From contig NZ_LMIK01000004.1 in NCBI RefSeq assembly GCF_001428685.1, positions 388,094 to 452,093 of the forward strand: 64,000 nucleotides of DNA, written 5' to 3'. The notes under the pieces were generated by a model that ran no database searches, had not been told where the DNA came from, and saw only the letters and a list, made by a program, of their open reading frames with translations. The position numbers and the translations under genes were made by a program. Positions 29,424 through 39,497 of this stretch are shown here, piece after piece (the first letter of the stretch is position 1; the number at the start of each line of letters is the position of its first letter). The stretch comes from Lysobacter sp. Root76 (lineage in GTDB: Bacteria; Pseudomonadota; Gammaproteobacteria; Xanthomonadales; Xanthomonadaceae).

Positions 29424-31019
29424 TTGCACCGAACAACGTCCGCCCTGCAACGCTATGGTTCGGCCCTGCTACTGGCGCTGATGCCCTGCGCCGTGCCTGC
29501 ACAGACGCTGGAGCGCGGCAACGGCCCCGAGCCGAGCACGCTGGACGCGCACCGCTGCCAGGAAGTCGCCTGCGGCAATGTGCTGCGCGACCTGTACGAA
29601 GGCCTGGTCACCGAGGACGCGCACGGCCGGCTGGTGCCGGGCATGGCGCAGCGCTGGTCGGTGTCGGCCGACGGCCGCACCTGGACCTTCGTATTGCGCG
29701 AGGGCCTGCGCTGGAGCAACGGCGAGGCCTTGGACGCTGCGCAGATCGTCGCCAGTTTCCGGCGCGCGTTCGCGCCGGCGACCGCCGCGCCGTTCGGCGA
29801 ACTGTTCGACGCGCTGGAGAACGCGCAGGCGGTGCAGGCCGGGCGGCAGCCGCCGTCGGCACTGGGCGTGTCGGCGCCGGATCCGCGCACGGTGGTGTTC
29901 CGCCTGCAGCGCAGCGCGTCGCTGCCGGCGCTGCTAACGCTGCCGATCGCGTTTCCGGTGTACCTGCCGGCGGTGCAACGCTACCAGGCCCAGCACACCC
30001 GGCCGGGGCGGCTGGTATCGAACGGCGCCTATACGCTCGCGGCGTGGACGCCGCAGGCCAATCTGCTGGTGCAGCGCAATCCGCGCTTCCACGACGCCGC
30101 GCGGGTGGCGATCGCGCAGGTGCGTTACCACGTCACCGAGGACGCGGCCGCGGAACTGCAGCGCTTCGCCGCCGGCGACCTGGACATCACCGAAGTGGTG
30201 CCGCCGCAGCCGCTGACGGCCTTGCGCGCGCGCTTCGGCGAGCGCCTGCGCCTGTGGCCCTACCTGGGTGCGTTCTGGCTGGGCATGAACCTGAGCCGCC
30301 CGCCGCTGCGCGACGAACCGCAGTTGCGTCGGGCCCTGGCGATGGCGATCGACCGCGACAAGCTCACCCGCCACGTCACCGGCCTGGGCGAAACCCCGGC
30401 CTACGGCATCGTGCCGCCCGGCATCGCCGGCTACACCCCGGTCCAGGCGGCTTGGGCCTCGCTGAGCCAGGCCCAGCGCGAGGCGCAGGCGCGCGCGCTG
30501 TACCGCGCCGCCGGCTACACGCGCGAGCGGCCGCTGGTGATCGAGCTGCGCTACAACACCTCGACCCCGCACCGCCGCCTGGCGCTCGCGGTGGCGGCGA
30601 TGTGGCGGCAGACCCTGGGCGTGCAGGTGCGGCTGCGCAACGAGGAATGGAAGGTGTTCGTGCAGAACCGCCGCCAGCGCGCGATCACCCAGGTGTTCCG
30701 CGGCGGCTGGATCGGCGACGTGCCCGACGCGCGCAACTTCCTGGCCGCGTTCGGCAGCGACGGCCCTTTGAACTGGAGCGGCTACGACGACGCCGGATTC
30801 CGCCAGCGCCTGGCCAAGGCCGATGCTGCGCAGACCGAAGCCGCGCGCAACGCCTGGCTGCACGCCGCCGAAACCCGGCTGTTGAACTCGGACGCGGTGA
30901 TTCCGCTGTACTACTACACCTCCAAGCACCTGGTCGGCGAACGCGTGCGCGGTTACGAATCCAACGCGCTCGACCGCCACGCCAGCCGCTGGCTGTCCTT
31001 CGCAGGACCGGCGCGATGA
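29424..31019 (+). CDS. Oligopeptide ABC transporter substrate-binding protein
   Basis: The 531-residue periplasmic protein of the OppA/DppA (SBP family 5) type has a signal peptide ending near [38 protein letters not shown] carries the family signature. The C-terminal half includes [17 protein letters not shown]. It binds peptides for import or cell-wall recycling. Translation appears to begin at TTG 29424, the only start that keeps the signal peptide. It overlaps the permease start by four bases (ATGA). Confidence 0.9.
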   Translation: MHRTTSALQRYGSALLLALMPCAVPAQTLERGNGPEPSTLDAHRCQEVACGNVLRDLYEGLVTEDAHGRLVPGMAQRWSVSADGRTWTFVLREGLRWSNGEALDAAQIVASFRRAFAPATAAPFGELFDALENAQAVQAGRQPPSALGVSAPDPRTVVFRLQRSASLPALLTLPIAFPVYLPAVQRYQAQHTRPGRLVSNGAYTLAAWTPQANLLVQRNPRFHDAARVAIAQVRYHVTEDAAAELQRFAAGDLDITEVVPPQPLTALRARFGERLRLWPYLGAFWLGMNLSRPPLRDEPQLRRALAMAIDRDKLTRHVTGLGETPAYGIVPPGIAGYTPVQAAWASLSQAQREAQARALYRAAGYTRERPLVIELRYNTSTPHRRLALAVAAMWRQTLGVQVRLRNEEWKVFVQNRRQRAITQVFRGGWIGDVPDARNFLAAFGSDGPLNWSGYDDAGFRQRLAKADAAQTEAARNAWLHAAETRLLNSDAVIPLYYYTSKHLVGERVRGYESNALDRHASRWLSFAGPAR

Positions 31020-31936
31020 AGCGCGTGCTGGGACGGTTGGCGGAAGCCTTGCTGACGCTGTGGCTGCTGGCCACGCTGTGCTTTGTGCTGCTGCGCGCCG
31101 CGCCGGGCGGCCCGTTCGATACGGAAAAGGCCGCGCCGCCGGAAGTGCAGGCCGCGCTCGCCGCGCAGTACCGCCTGGATCGGCCGCTGCCCGCGCAATA
31201 CCTGGCCTGGCTGGGCGACGTGGTCCGCGGCGACCTCGGGCCTTCGTTCCAGTACCCCGACTACCGCGTGACCCAGCTGATCGCCAGCGCCTTGCCGGTG
31301 TCGATGCTCAACGGCGGCCTCGCCCTGCTGCTGGCGCTGTTGCTGGGCATACCGCTGGGCGCATGGGCGGCCTTGCGCGCCGGGCGCTGGACCGACCGCG
31401 TGTTGATGTTCGCGGCGGGACTGGGCCTGGCGATACCGAAATTCGTCGCCGCGCCGCTGCTGGTGCTGCTGTTCGCGGTGACCCTGCACTGGCTGCCGGC
31501 CGGCGGCTGGGGCGGCTGGAGCCACGTGGTGCTGCCGGTGATCGCGCTGGCGCTGCCCAACATCGCCTACTGCGCGCGCCTGACCCGTGCCTCGCTGCTG
31601 GAAACCCTGTCGGCCGACTACCTCAAGGCGGCGCGCGCACGCGGCCTGTCGGAAGCGCGGCTGTTGCTGGCGCACGCGATGAAGCCGGCGCTGCTGCCGG
31701 TCGCGGCCTGGCTGTCGCCGGCCTTGATCAACGTGGTCACCGGCTCGGCCGTGGTCGAGCAGGTGTTCGGCATCCCCGGCATGGGCCGCTACTTCGTCCA
31801 GGGCGCGCTCAATCGCGACTACACCCTGGTGCTGGGCGTGGTGCTGGTGGTCGGCGCACTGATCGTCGCGATCAACACCCTGGTGGATGCCTTGCGCGCG
31901 GCCATGGATCCGCGCCTGCGCGATGCGGAGCCGTAA
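31016..31936 (+). CDS. Oligopeptide ABC transporter permease, OppB/DppB type
   Basis: The 306-residue inner-membrane protein has six membrane helices. It carries the permease EAA-type loop (SADYLKAARARGLSEARLLLAHAMKPA, about 196-222) that docks on the ATPase, and the OppB hallmark VVEQVFGIPGMGRYFVQGAL. A complete importer needs an OppC partner and ATPases OppD/OppF, but the next gene is a LacI regulator. The system is therefore incomplete at this locus and must use subunits encoded elsewhere or be a relic. Confidence 0.9.
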   Translation: MKRVLGRLAEALLTLWLLATLCFVLLRAAPGGPFDTEKAAPPEVQAALAAQYRLDRPLPAQYLAWLGDVVRGDLGPSFQYPDYRVTQLIASALPVSMLNGGLALLLALLLGIPLGAWAALRAGRWTDRVLMFAAGLGLAIPKFVAAPLLVLLFAVTLHWLPAGGWGGWSHVVLPVIALALPNIAYCARLTRASLLETLSADYLKAARARGLSEARLLLAHAMKPALLPVAAWLSPALINVVTGSAVVEQVFGIPGMGRYFVQGALNRDYTLVLGVVLVVGALIVAINTLVDALRAAMDPRLRDAEP

Positions 31937-32092
31937 GCGACGACCTAGCTTGCACCGGCGTAGGCCAAGCGCGAGCACGATGGGCGTACCCGCGTCACCG
32001 CGATGACCGGAATGGATCGCGTGCGGCAATGCGGCATGCGCCGCGGCCACGCGCTCACTACACTGCGGATTCTCTGTCGACCGGCCCCGTGC

Positions 32093-33124
32093 ATGCGCAC
32101 CCGCAGATCCAAGGCCACATCGCTGGACATAGCGCACCGCGCCGGCGTGTCGCAGGCCACGGTCTCGCGCGTGCTCAGCGGCAGCCCGCTGGTCAACGCC
32201 GAAACCCGCAAGCGGGTCGAAGCCTTGGTCCGCGAGATGAACTACAAGGTCGACCGCCACGCCTCCAGCCTGCGCACGCAACGCTCGGGCACGCTGGCGC
32301 TGCTGCTGTTCGAGGACCCGACTCCGGACGAGTCGCACATCAACCCCTTCTTCCTGTCCATGCTGGGCTCGATCACGCGCGCCTGCGCACGCGAGGGCCA
32401 GGACCTGCTGATCTCGTTCCAGCAACTCTCCGACGACTGGCACGCCGACTACGAGGACAGCATGAAGGCCGACGGCCTGATCCTGCTCGGCTACGGCGAC
32501 TACCTGGCCTACGAGGGCAAGCTGGAGAAGCTGGTCGCGCAAGGCACGCGCTTCGTGCGCTGGGGCGCGGTGCTGCCGGATCAGCCGGGTGTGTCGATCG
32601 GCTGCGACAACTTCAGCGGCGGACGCCTGGCCGGCGAGCACCTGGTCGGCCTGGGCCATCGCCGCATCGCCTTCCTCGGCGGCGCCTCCAGCCATTGCCC
32701 GGAGTTCTTCGACCGCTTCCGCGGCTGCGACGCCGCGCTGCGCGAAGTCGGTGGCGCCATGGAGGCGATCCTGCAGGTCGACGCGGAAAGCTTCGAGGAA
32801 GACGGCTACGCCGCCGCGCGCGAACTGATGGCGCGCGGCGGCCGCTTCGACGCGGTGTTCGCGGCCAGCGATCTGATCGCGATCGGCGCGCTGCGCGCCT
32901 TCGCCGAGGCCGGCCTGCGCGTGCCCGAGGATCTGGCCGTGGTCGGCTTCGACGACATCCCGATGGCGCGCTTCGCCAGCCCGCCGTTGACCACGGTGTT
33001 CCAGGACACCAAGCGCGCCGGCGAGCTGCTGGTGGAAACCCTGCTGCGCCAGATCCTCGGCGAGACCACCGAGAGCATCACCCTGCCCGCCTCGCTGGTG
33101 GTGCGGCGTTCCAGCGGAAGCTGA
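32093..33124 (+). CDS. LacI family regulator of the maltodextrin locus
   Basis: The 343-residue repressor has an N-terminal LacI helix-turn-helix (SLDIAHRAGVSQATVSRVLS, about residues 10-29) with the hinge helix after it. A periplasmic-binding-protein-like sugar domain follows, with DAVFAASDLIAIGALRAFAEAGLRVPEDLAVVGFDD. It sits at the edge of the amylase/importer/receptor/glucosidase cluster and is convergent with the amylase gene. It most likely senses maltose or a maltodextrin and binds the ATACGTAT-centred sites at 39325 and 39397. Confidence 0.87.
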   Translation: MRTRRSKATSLDIAHRAGVSQATVSRVLSGSPLVNAETRKRVEALVREMNYKVDRHASSLRTQRSGTLALLLFEDPTPDESHINPFFLSMLGSITRACAREGQDLLISFQQLSDDWHADYEDSMKADGLILLGYGDYLAYEGKLEKLVAQGTRFVRWGAVLPDQPGVSIGCDNFSGGRLAGEHLVGLGHRRIAFLGGASSHCPEFFDRFRGCDAALREVGGAMEAILQVDAESFEEDGYAAARELMARGGRFDAVFAASDLIAIGALRAFAEAGLRVPEDLAVVGFDDIPMARFASPPLTTVFQDTKRAGELLVETLLRQILGETTESITLPASLVVRRSSGS

Positions 33125-33145
33125 GCGCGAACTGCGGATCGCAGC

Positions 33146-34852
33146 TCAACGCACGAGCTTGCGCCGCATCAAGGCGTCCAGTGCGCGGCGCAGGTCCTTG
33201 CGCGTGGGCGGCGCGTCGAGCACGAACACCTTGACGTCGTGGGCCGGCACCGTGGCCGATAGGGTGCCGTCGCGGGCGACAGCGACGCTGCCGCCGCCCA
33301 AGGCATCGCGCCATGCACCGGCTTCCAGGTAGCGTCGGACCTCGAAGTCCGCCGGCGCCGCGCCCTTGTTGAGCAGCACCAACGCGATCTGCGCGGCTCC
33401 ATCGTGCTGGTAGACCCGATAGAACGCGGCGCGATCGCCCCGGAACTCCATATCCAGCTGCAGACCGCGCTGCAACGCCGGCGTGGCCGCGCGCAGCCGC
33501 GCGATGCGCTGGAGCCGTTCGTAGATCGGCTGACCCGGCGCTGCGTCGATGCGCGCCTGGCCGTAGTAGTTGCGGTTACCGGCGTGCTCGGCGCGGCCGC
33601 GCATGAAGCCGGTTTCCGACCCGTAGTAGATCACCGGGATGCCGCGCGCGGTGAACAGCCAGTTGTGCGCGTCGATGAAACCCTCGTCGCTCGCATCCAG
33701 GCGCGGCATGTCGTGGTTGTCGTAGAAGGTCATCAGTTCGTACGGGTTCGCGTACGGGCCGCGGCGCAGGTACAGCCGCTCCTCGAGCTGCTCGTAACCC
33801 GCGCTCTGGCGGCCGAAGACCTCGGCCATCCGCTGCTTGAGCGGAAAGTCGAGCACGCTCACAGCGCCGTTCTCGGGCCAGGTGAATGGCGCGATGTTGC
33901 GCGCCCGATAATCGAAGGCCTCGCCGAACATGAAGAAGCCCGGCCGCTTGGCGCGGATGCGATCGGCGAAGGCTTTCCAGAACGCATGCGGCATGTGGCG
34001 GATGGTGTCGATGCGGAACGCGTCGGCGCCCTGGTCGATCCATTGCGTATAGGCGCCGACGAAGTAGTCGAGCACCTCGGGGTTGGTGTCGTCGATGTTC
34101 GACAGCTGCACCAGGTCGGCCTGGGTATGAAAGTAACGGTGCAGGGGTTGATGCGCGGGATCGAGCTGGGCCGGCGCCAGGTTTTGGTGGTCGGCGACCA
34201 GCACACCGTCGCGATAGAGTTCGCCGAACTTGGGCTGGTCGATCGGCATCGTGAACGAGGGCGAGCCGTGGTTGGCGACGATGTCGAGCACCGTCTTGAG
34301 GCCATGGCGCCGCAGGCCCTGGGTGAGGCCGGCGAAATCCAGGTCGCGGCTGGGCAGGTGCTCGTCGAGGCGATAGAAGTCCACGCCCCAGTAGCCGTGG
34401 TAGCCGGTCTTGCCGCGGTCCTGGAAGGCGCCGCCCCAGGTCACCGCCTCGCCGCCGGTGAAGGCTTGGTCCGGGTTGTCGACGATGGGCGTGAGCCAGA
34501 CCGCGCCGAAGCCGAGTTCGCGGATGTAGCCGGCGTTGGCGAGCAGGCCTTTGAAATCGCCGCCGAGGTAGCCGATGTTGTCGCTCTCGCCGGCCGGCGC
34601 GCCGGGCACGGGCCGGTCGAAACTGCGCGTGGCCGGATCCGGGCCGCCCTGTTCGCGCTGGTCGTTGGACGGATCGCCGTTGACGTAGCGGTCGGTGAGC
34701 ACGAAATAGACGGCGTCGCTGGCGAAGGGTTCCAGCGTTCCGTAGTAGTCGCCTTGCGTATCGGCGGCGGCGGCGGTGCTCGCGAGTAGCGTCAGCAGCG
34801 CGGCGCCCAAGGCGCGCGACGGGAGTCGGGTTTTCATGAACCAGGCTTTCAT
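33146..34852 (-). CDS. Secreted GH13 alpha-amylase / cyclomaltodextrinase-like enzyme
   Basis: The 568-residue protein has a signal peptide ending near TAAAA. It has the four GH13 regions: I (DIVANH, 190-195), II (AFRIDTIRH, nucleophile Asp282), III (FGEAFD, acid Glu311) and IV (FYDNHD, Asp381). The DAVYFVLTDRYVNGDPSND opening matches periplasmic or extracellular amylases that cut starch or maltodextrins. The ATG at 34852 overlaps the stop of the upstream MFS gene by four bases; ATG 34837 is an alternative start and gives a cleaner signal peptide. Product is probably imported by that transporter. Confidence 0.9.
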   Translation of the reverse strand: MKAWFMKTRLPSRALGAALLTLLASTAAAADTQGDYYGTLEPFASDAVYFVLTDRYVNGDPSNDQREQGGPDPATRSFDRPVPGAPAGESDNIGYLGGDFKGLLANAGYIRELGFGAVWLTPIVDNPDQAFTGGEAVTWGGAFQDRGKTGYHGYWGVDFYRLDEHLPSRDLDFAGLTQGLRRHGLKTVLDIVANHGSPSFTMPIDQPKFGELYRDGVLVADHQNLAPAQLDPAHQPLHRYFHTQADLVQLSNIDDTNPEVLDYFVGAYTQWIDQGADAFRIDTIRHMPHAFWKAFADRIRAKRPGFFMFGEAFDYRARNIAPFTWPENGAVSVLDFPLKQRMAEVFGRQSAGYEQLEERLYLRRGPYANPYELMTFYDNHDMPRLDASDEGFIDAHNWLFTARGIPVIYYGSETGFMRGRAEHAGNRNYYGQARIDAAPGQPIYERLQRIARLRAATPALQRGLQLDMEFRGDRAAFYRVYQHDGAAQIALVLLNKGAAPADFEVRRYLEAGAWRDALGGGSVAVARDGTLSATVPAHDVKVFVLDAPPTRKDLRRALDALMRRKLVR

Positions 34853-36357
34853 GGCGCGCGCACCGCCGGCTCGCGCACCCGCAACACGCACAGGCCCGAC
34901 ACGATCAGGCTCACGCCGCCGATCGCCAAGGCCTGCATGGGCTGGCCGCCGAACCAGGTCTTGAGCAGGAATCCCAGCAGGCTGGCCGCGACCAGCTGCG
35001 GAATCACGATGAAGAAATTGAAGATGCCCATGAACACGCCCATCTTCTCCGCCGGCACGCTGTCTGACAGCAAGGCATAGGGCAGCGACAGGATCGAGGC
35101 CCAGGCGAAGCCGACGCCGACCATCGACAGCAGCAGCCACTGCGGATCGCGAATCAGCAGGAACGACAGCAGGCCCAGGCCGCCGAGACCGACATTGACC
35201 AGATGGCTCAGGCGCAGGCCCAGGCGGCGCACCATCCACGGGATCGCGATCGCCGCGAGCGCGGCGAAGCCGTTGTAGGCCGCGAACAGCACGCCGACCC
35301 AGTTGGCGCCTTCGTTGTAGGCCGCCGAGGACGGATCGCTGCTGCCGTAATGGACCTGGGTGACCGCGGCCGTGGTGTAGATCCACATCGCGAACAAGGC
35401 GAACCAGGAGAAGAACTGCACCACCGCGAGCTTGCGCATTTCCGCCGGCATGCCGTGCAGGTCGCCGATGATGTGGGCGAAGGCGCGGTCGCGCCGCACC
35501 AGGCCGACCGCCACCAGCGCCAGGCCGTAGCCGGCGAGCAGGCCGGCGAGTATGTAGAGCTGCGGATCGAAGCCGAACCGCCGCACCGCGCCGGCGCCCG
35601 CGATGCCCACGACCAGCCAGGCCAGGCCGTGGCGGCGCGCGCGCGCGACGTCGAGCGCGCGCTGCGGCGGGCGCGGCGCGGTGTCGTGCGCGCGCAGCGT
35701 CTCCGGCGGGTACTCGCGCGTGCGCAGCACGGTCCAGCCCACCGACAACAGCAGCACCGCGCCGCCGAAGTAGAACGCATAGCGCACGGTGTCGGGCACG
35801 GCGCCGGGCGCGGCGGTGTTGCCGACGCCGAAATGGGCGAGCGCGTAAGGCAGCGCGCTGGCGATCACCGAACCCACGCCGATGAAGAAGCTCTGCATCG
35901 CATAGCCGCCGGCGCGCTGCGAGGTCGGCAACTGGTCGCCGACGAAGGCGCGGAACGGCTCCATCGAGATGTTGATGGATGCGTCCAGCACCCACAGCAG
36001 GCCGGCCGCGATCCACAGCGTCGGCGAGTTGGGCATCGCGAACAGCGCCAGCGTGGCCAGCACCGCGCCGATCAGGAAGTAGGGACGGCGCCGGCCGAGC
36101 CGGGTCCAGGTGCGGTCGGACAGGTAGCCGACGATGGGTTGCACGATCAGGCCGGTCAGCGGCGCGGCGATCCACAGCACCGGGATCGCCTCCATGCTGG
36201 CGCCCAGGGTCTGGAAGATGCGGCTGACGTTGGCGTTCTGCAGGGCGAAGCCGAACTGGATGCCGAGAAAGCCGAAGCACATGTTCCAGATCTGCCAGAA
36301 CGACAGCGTCGGTTTGGTCGTCATCGGATCGGGGCCGTCATGGATCGGGGCCGTCAT
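34849..36357 (-). CDS. MFS sugar importer, SLC45/maltose-type
   Basis: The 502-residue inner-membrane protein has twelve predicted helices. It has the MFS loop 2-3 motif GYLSDRTWTRLGRRRPYF and the opening WQIWNMCFGFLGIQFGFALQNANVSRIFQTLGA, which is typical of bacterial relatives of the SLC45 sucrose/maltose transporters. It probably imports maltose or maltodextrins by proton symport. Two ATGs are possible (36357 or 36324). It is first in the operon with the amylase, downstream of the receptor gene on the same strand. Confidence 0.88.
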   Translation of the reverse strand: MTAPIHDGPDPMTTKPTLSFWQIWNMCFGFLGIQFGFALQNANVSRIFQTLGASMEAIPVLWIAAPLTGLIVQPIVGYLSDRTWTRLGRRRPYFLIGAVLATLALFAMPNSPTLWIAAGLLWVLDASINISMEPFRAFVGDQLPTSQRAGGYAMQSFFIGVGSVIASALPYALAHFGVGNTAAPGAVPDTVRYAFYFGGAVLLLSVGWTVLRTREYPPETLRAHDTAPRPPQRALDVARARRHGLAWLVVGIAGAGAVRRFGFDPQLYILAGLLAGYGLALVAVGLVRRDRAFAHIIGDLHGMPAEMRKLAVVQFFSWFALFAMWIYTTAAVTQVHYGSSDPSSAAYNEGANWVGVLFAAYNGFAALAAIAIPWMVRRLGLRLSHLVNVGLGGLGLLSFLLIRDPQWLLLSMVGVGFAWASILSLPYALLSDSVPAEKMGVFMGIFNFFIVIPQLVAASLLGFLLKTWFGGQPMQALAIGGVSLIVSGLCVLRVREPAVRAP

Positions 36358-36429
36358 GGCTCGTGCGCCGCCACCGTAACCGCCCTGCCCGTGCGACGGG
36401 AAGGGCGGCCGGGCTTGCGGCGGCGTCGG

Positions 36430-39198
36430 TCAGAACTTCGAGGCGAAGCGCAGCCCGAACATCCGTGGCGTGTTGAGGTAGCGGATGTTGACCGAGTTGT
36501 TGATGAAGCCCTTGCCCGAATACGCCTCGTCGGTGAGGTTGGAGACGAAGGCGTCGACGCGGAAGCGCTCGTCCTGGCCGAAGTTGAGGCCGGCCGACAG
36601 GTTGAGCGTGGTATAGCCGTCGACCTTGTCGTTCATGGCCAGGCCGTTGGCGGCGGGCCCGGCGCCGGCCGGGTTGGAGCCGTTGTTGAAGGACATCTGC
36701 GACAGCGGGATCTCGATCACGTTGCCGTTGGCGTCGAGCCCGAAGCCGCGGCTGTTGTATGCGGTCAGGTAGTAGTCGGACCGGTAGGCCAGGCTGATCG
36801 TCCAGTCGAAGGAGCTGACCGCGCCCCAATCCACGCCCATGTTCTGCGACAGATTGAGGTTGAGGTTGTACTTCGAGGTGTTGGGCAGGCGGTTGCCGTC
36901 CAGCGGCACGATCAGGTTGGAACGCGTGTCGAGCACGTCCGAGTCTTTGAACTCGGTGTCCAGGTAGGTGAAGTTGTAGCCCAGGCTGAGGCCGTGCTCG
37001 AAGCCGAAGCGGCCCTCGAACTCCAGGCCCAGCACGCTGGCGTTGGCGGCGTTGTCGTTGAGCACCTGGCGCGTGACCGCGTTCGGATTGTCCGGCGTCG
37101 GTGCCGGCACGTCGATCATGTTCTGCAGCACCTTGTCCTGGTAGTCGTAATAGAACAGGGCGGCATTGAAGCGCACCGGCATCTCGCCCCAGTGGACGTC
37201 GCTCTTGTAGCCGACTTCGTAGGAGGTGAGCTGCTCGGGCTTGAACTGGATCGACAGCACGCGGCCGTCGGCCAGGGTCATGGGCCGGTTGAGGCCGCCC
37301 GAGCGCGTACCGGTGGACACGGTGGCGTAGAGCATCTGGTTGTCGGCGAGGTCGTACTCGGCGCCGACGCGCCAGTCGAGGTAATCGTCTTCGTAGACGC
37401 TGACGTTGGTCGCGCTGGGGCCGTAGTCCGAGCGCATGATCACATCGATCTGGTCGCGGTAGCGGTTCAGGAACTCGTCCCAGTTGTCCTGGTAGCCCAG
37501 GCTCTGGAAGCCGTCGAGGAAGTAGTCCAGACCGTTGTTGCAGCCGGCGGTGGCGGCCGGGGTCCAGTCGTTGTTGGTGCACACCGTCGGCGCCGGCATG
37601 CGCGCGCCCGGATCGCGCAGGCGGAAGCCCGGCGAGAGCAGGGTCAGGCCGGTGGTCCACGGATTGGTGCCGGTATTGGGCGCGGTGCCGAAGAACTGCT
37701 GGAACAGCGCGTCGGGCACCACGAACTGGTACTTCACGTGGCGCTCGCGCGCGGTCTTCTTGTCCTTGGTGTAGCGCAGGCCGGCGAGCAGGCGCAGGTC
37801 GTCGTTGACCGAGAAGGTGAAGTCGCCGTACACGGCATTGGAACGCACCTTGGAGCCGTCGCCGCGGTTCTCGCCGCCCAGGCCGTCCTGCCAGCCGCAG
37901 GTGGTGCCCGGCGCGAACCATTCGCAGTCGCCCCAGTAGCCGTTGCCGACGTCCCAGGACACGTAGTCGTACTTCTCCTGGTAGTTGAACACGCCCGCCG
38001 ACCAGATCAGGCGGCCGGTGTCGCCGAAGAAGCGCAGCTCGTTGATGGCCGTGCTGGATTTGTCGGCCTGCATGAAGGTGTCGTTCCACCGCAGGCGTTC
38101 GGGGTTGTGGTAGGCCTCGACCTCGCTGCCCGGGTACACCGGGCCCAGCTGCCACTCGCGCGAAGCGTTGCGGTTGTAGAAGTCGTATTTGCGGTAGGCC
38201 GTGCTGAACTCGACCGCGAAGGCATCGTCGAAGCGGTAGGTGAAAGTACCGGAGATGCCTTCGATATCGTTCGTGGTCTCGCCCTGGGTGCGGAAGTACT
38301 GGCGGAACGGATCGTCGAGGTCGTCGATGTCGATCCCGCGCGCCTGCGCGCGCTCGGTGAACATGCCCGGATCGCCTGTGCCCTCCTCCTTGACCTTGTC
38401 CATCATGACGAAGGCTGTGAAGTTCTCGTTGGGCTCCCACAGCAGGCTCAGGCGCGCGGCCGAGTTGTCGATGGCGCCGGGGCCTTCCAGATCGAAGGGA
38501 TAGCCGTTGCTGATGTAGGAGTCGCGCGACTCGTTGAACAGGGCCAGACGAGCGGCGAAGGTCTCGCCGAACGGGACGTTGAGCACGCCTTCGTAGGTGC
38601 GGAAGTCGTAATTGCCGGCGCCGATCTTGAGGTTGCCGTTGAAGGCGTCGAACTCGGGACGCTTGGAGATCACGTTGATCGAACCGGCGGCGGCGTTGCG
38701 GCCGCGCACCGTGCCCTGTGGGCCCTTGTGCACTTCCACGCGCTCGACGTCGAAGAACATCGGCCCGATCGAGCGCGGGCGCGGCAGGTAGATGCCGTTG
38801 TAATAGGTCGCCACCGCGGGATCGGAGGAGAAGTCCGAATCCGATGCGCCGATGCCGCGCAGGTACATCTCGTACTTGCCTTCCTGCTTGGTGATCTGCA
38901 GCGCCGGCACCACGTTCTGCAGGTTGCGAATGTCGGCGTTGATGGCGAGCTTGTCGAGCTCGTCGCCGGTGAAGGCCTGGATCGAACCGGAGTATTTCTG
39001 GATCGACTGTTCGCGGCGGTTGCCGGTGACGGTGACCGCTTCGATTTCGTGCGCCTGGTTGGCCGGCGCCGGGTCGGCGGTGGGCGCCGTGGCGTCCTGT
39101 CCAGCCGCCCATGCGGTCCAGGGACTGCACAAACCCAGCGAGGCCAGCGCGACGGTCAACAGATTGGGCTTCAACGAAGCCGACTTCAATTTCAACAT
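36430..39198 (-). CDS. TonB-dependent receptor of the maltodextrin locus
   Basis: The 922-residue outer-membrane receptor has a signal peptide (about 1-32), a TonB-box-like EIEAVTVTG, and a plug domain (about 60-170) with SIQAFTGDELDKL, LRGIGASDSD and VHKGPQGTVRGRNAAAGSINV. A 22-stranded barrel ends in the outer-membrane insertion signal MFGLRFASKF. Its gene neighbours suggest maltodextrin uptake, although the plug is of the broad iron/vitamin-like type, so the ligand is inferred. The ATG at 39198 has a perfect GGGAGGGGG Shine-Dalgarno. It is divergent from the alpha-glucosidase gene across a region with two operators. Confidence 0.88.
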   Translation of the reverse strand: MLKLKSASLKPNLLTVALASLGLCSPWTAWAAGQDATAPTADPAPANQAHEIEAVTVTGNRREQSIQKYSGSIQAFTGDELDKLAINADIRNLQNVVPALQITKQEGKYEMYLRGIGASDSDFSSDPAVATYYNGIYLPRPRSIGPMFFDVERVEVHKGPQGTVRGRNAAAGSINVISKRPEFDAFNGNLKIGAGNYDFRTYEGVLNVPFGETFAARLALFNESRDSYISNGYPFDLEGPGAIDNSAARLSLLWEPNENFTAFVMMDKVKEEGTGDPGMFTERAQARGIDIDDLDDPFRQYFRTQGETTNDIEGISGTFTYRFDDAFAVEFSTAYRKYDFYNRNASREWQLGPVYPGSEVEAYHNPERLRWNDTFMQADKSSTAINELRFFGDTGRLIWSAGVFNYQEKYDYVSWDVGNGYWGDCEWFAPGTTCGWQDGLGGENRGDGSKVRSNAVYGDFTFSVNDDLRLLAGLRYTKDKKTARERHVKYQFVVPDALFQQFFGTAPNTGTNPWTTGLTLLSPGFRLRDPGARMPAPTVCTNNDWTPAATAGCNNGLDYFLDGFQSLGYQDNWDEFLNRYRDQIDVIMRSDYGPSATNVSVYEDDYLDWRVGAEYDLADNQMLYATVSTGTRSGGLNRPMTLADGRVLSIQFKPEQLTSYEVGYKSDVHWGEMPVRFNAALFYYDYQDKVLQNMIDVPAPTPDNPNAVTRQVLNDNAANASVLGLEFEGRFGFEHGLSLGYNFTYLDTEFKDSDVLDTRSNLIVPLDGNRLPNTSKYNLNLNLSQNMGVDWGAVSSFDWTISLAYRSDYYLTAYNSRGFGLDANGNVIEIPLSQMSFNNGSNPAGAGPAANGLAMNDKVDGYTTLNLSAGLNFGQDERFRVDAFVSNLTDEAYSGKGFINNSVNIRYLNTPRMFGLRFASKF

Positions 39199-39324
39199 GC
39201 CCCCTCCCAGAAGCTTGTTTCGTGTGCGGCTGCGCCGATGGCGCCGCGCCGCTTCGTTCGCCGGTCGCGTCGCTCCGGCGGTGCGGCCAATCTTAGGCAG
39301 GCCGATCGCCTTGCAGCGCACCTT

Positions 39325-39337
39325 GCATACGTATTCA
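39325..39337. promoter_or_regulatory. LacI-type operator, site 1
   Basis: GCATACGTATTCA is centred on the palindrome ATACGTAT with the central CG expected of LacI-family operators. It lies 127 bases before the receptor start and is the exact reverse complement of site 2. Confidence 0.65.
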
Positions 39338-39396
39338 TGGCCTTGCATGCGCATCGATGTCGCATTCATGCGCGGCGCTGCAATGCAGCATCGCAG

Positions 39397-39409
39397 TGAA
39401 TACGTATGC
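39397..39409. promoter_or_regulatory. LacI-type operator, site 2
   Basis: TGAATACGTATGC is the exact reverse complement of site 1, 72 bases away, and lies 89 bases before the alpha-glucosidase start. Two matching sites in one divergent promoter region could support looping by a tetramer or control each promoter separately. Confidence 0.65.
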
Positions 39410-39497
39410 AGGCGCGCGCAGGCGCGGCGCCTGCCGGTAAGCTCGCCAGCACTCCGCGGCGACGCAGGCGCGCCGCCCGCATCCATTCGAGGTGGCT

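Noticed and set aside
34853-36280. Upstream extension of the amylase frame
   Set aside because: The frame is open through the MFS gene in another phase, but that part is Arg-rich noise; the MFS frame has clear helices and motifs.
35203-39399. 1398-codon plus-strand frame
   Set aside because: It is the antisense shadow of the MFS and TonB receptor genes, with Val/Ala/Gly/Arg-biased composition and no motif.
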